Shown here: piece after piece, positions 63,162-64,000 of the stretch | Layout of the letters: the number at the start of each line of letters is the position of its first letter | Numbering within the stretch: position 1 is the stretch's first letter | Assembly (NCBI RefSeq): GCF_003362805.1 | Contig: NZ_QNQT01000002.1 | Coordinates: forward strand, 186,001 to 250,000 | Direction of reading: 5' to 3' | DNA from: Neobacillus piezotolerans | Lineage (GTDB): Bacteria; Bacillota; Bacilli; Bacillales; Cytobacillaceae | Length of the DNA: 64,000 bases | The notes under the pieces: model-generated | What the model was told of the DNA's origin: nothing | Database searches by the model: none | The model's input: the letters and a program-made list of their open reading frames with translations, nothing else | Made by a program: the position numbers and the translations under genes

Positions 63162-64000
63162 GTGGATATCCGGTTTACAGATGAGCAGGAAATGATGAGG
63201 AAAATGGTCCGCGACTTTGCGGAAAAGGAAATCGCACCCTTTGTGGAAAAAATGGAGCAGGGGGAATTCCCGAGGGAAGTCTTGAAAAAAATGGGCGGGC
63301 TTGGACTAATGGGCATTCCAGTCCCTGAAGAATACGGCGGCGCGGAGATGGACTTTATGTCCTACATAATCGCCATCAATGAAATTTCAAGGGTCAGCGC
63401 GGCGGTTGGCGTCATTTTATCCGTTCATACTTCAGTAGGGACCAATCCGATCCTTTATTTCGGCAATGAGGAACAGAAGCAAAAATATGTTCCGAAAATG
63501 GCAGCTGGGGAATGGCTTGGCGCTTTCTGCCTCACTGAGCCGGGCGCCGGGTCGGATGCGGGGAACCTTAAGTCGAAAGCCGTCCTTGACGGTGATTCCT
63601 ATGTTCTTAATGGGGCGAAAGTGTTTATAACAAACGGCGGAGAAGCCGATGTCTATATTGTTTTCGCGAGAACCGCAGGCGATGCCATTTCCGCGTTCAT
63701 TGTTGAAAAAGGCACAAAAGGCCTGATAATCGGCAAGGATGAGAAAAAAATGGGCCTTCATGGCTCACGCACCGTCCAGCTAACATTCGAAGATATGAGG
63801 ATTCCGCGCGAAAACCTTCTAGGCATCGAAGGGGAAGGTTTCAAGATCGCCATGTCCAACCTTGACGCGGGCCGGATTGGCATCGGGGCGCAGGCGCTGG
63901 GAATTGCCGAAGCAGCTTTGAGCGCCGCAATCGATTATGCCAAGGAACGCCATCAGTTCGGCAAACCAATCGCGGCGCAGCAAGGTATTGCCTTCAAGCT
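63162..64000 (+). CDS. mmgC: Acyl-CoA dehydrogenase, MmgC-like (truncated by window)
   Basis: This frame, open to the end of the window, encodes the N-terminal 279 residues of an acyl-CoA dehydrogenase. Motifs include RKMVRDFAEKEIAPFVEKME, LMGIPVPEEYGGAEMDFMSY, ISRVSAAVGVILSVHTSVGT and NPILYFGNEEQKQKYVPKMA. The flavin-binding FCLTEPGAGSDAGN and FITNGGEADVYIVFA are present; the catalytic glutamate is beyond the window. The start is GTG 63162, seven bases after GGGAGGGGG. It is the third gene of the mmg-type cluster and passes electrons to ETF and FadF. Confidence 0.92.
   Translation, partial: MDIRFTDEQEMMRKMVRDFAEKEIAPFVEKMEQGEFPREVLKKMGGLGLMGIPVPEEYGGAEMDFMSYIIAINEISRVSAAVGVILSVHTSVGTNPILYFGNEEQKQKYVPKMAAGEWLGAFCLTEPGAGSDAGNLKSKAVLDGDSYVLNGAKVFITNGGEADVYIVFARTAGDAISAFIVEKGTKGLIIGKDEKKMGLHGSRTVQLTFEDMRIPRENLLGIEGEGFKIAMSNLDAGRIGIGAQALGIAEAALSAAIDYAKERHQFGKPIAAQQGIAFK

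Overview
This window looks like a chromosomal segment of a spore-forming member of the Bacillaceae with moderate GC. I judge this from gene content and from gene order, which follows the Bacillus subtilis ywd-ywf-ywg-ywh-ywi-ywj region: pdxK, ung, ywdI, ywdK, gerQ, hemQ, pta, lipL, rsfA, ywfO, ywgA, ywhB, ywhC, ywhD, pbpG, speE, speB, ywiB, argS, uvsE, clsB, fadF, mmgABC. Spore genes occur throughout (gerQ, rsfA, an sspH-type SASP, a pbpG-type PBP). The species cannot be named from the sequence alone. No rRNA, tRNA, CRISPR array, prophage or intact insertion sequence was seen.

Layout. Bases 1-14 kb are largely accessory. They hold the end of a DegS-like sensor kinase and its NarL-family response regulator, then two paralogous secreted subtilisins with C-terminal S-layer homology (SLH) regions whose upstream regions share a motif at the same spacing. 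A small HELGH metalloprotein, YbaK, a 1008-residue secreted Ig-repeat protein, an HD protein, a double P-loop ATPase and a QFPGGG-repeat spore-type protein follow. Bases 14-23 kb carry small membrane proteins, an overlooked minus-strand small ORF, a GNAT, an AlkD-like protein, a GSDH-type lipoprotein, an ABC exporter operon with a TetR regulator and twin palindromic operators, bshB2-yojF and pdxK.

Bases 23.3-35.6 kb form a formate dehydrogenase and molybdopterin island: fdhD, a selenocysteine-containing catalytic subunit, Fe-S and cytochrome b subunits, fdhE, mobA, two moeA-type genes, moaE, moaD and moeB. The catalytic gene contains an in-frame TGA (24774-24776) followed 11 nt later by a hairpin almost identical to the E. 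coli fdhF SECIS. An FNR-like palindrome lies at about -41.5 of a possible promoter before fdhD. The exported enzyme, its membrane cytochrome and the cofactor genes make a nearly self-contained module for formate oxidation; the Sec machinery and moaA/moaC must lie elsewhere.

From 35.6 kb onward the region is conserved Bacillus backbone: a sigma-B-type stress gene, DNA repair (ung, uvsE), haem (hemQ), acetate (pta), lipoylation (lipL), sporulation (gerQ, rsfA, pbpG, sspH), polyamines (speE, speB), argS, a cardiolipin synthase, and fatty acid beta-oxidation (fadF, mmgA, mmgB, partial mmgC) with a FadR-like operator and a cre-like site. A dispersed intergenic repeat of about 150 bp occurs at 28.7 kb and, inverted, at 58.2 kb, with a relative of different interior at 12.0 kb.

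All starts were re-examined against ribosome binding sites. Many were moved downstream, and several are GTG or TTG.
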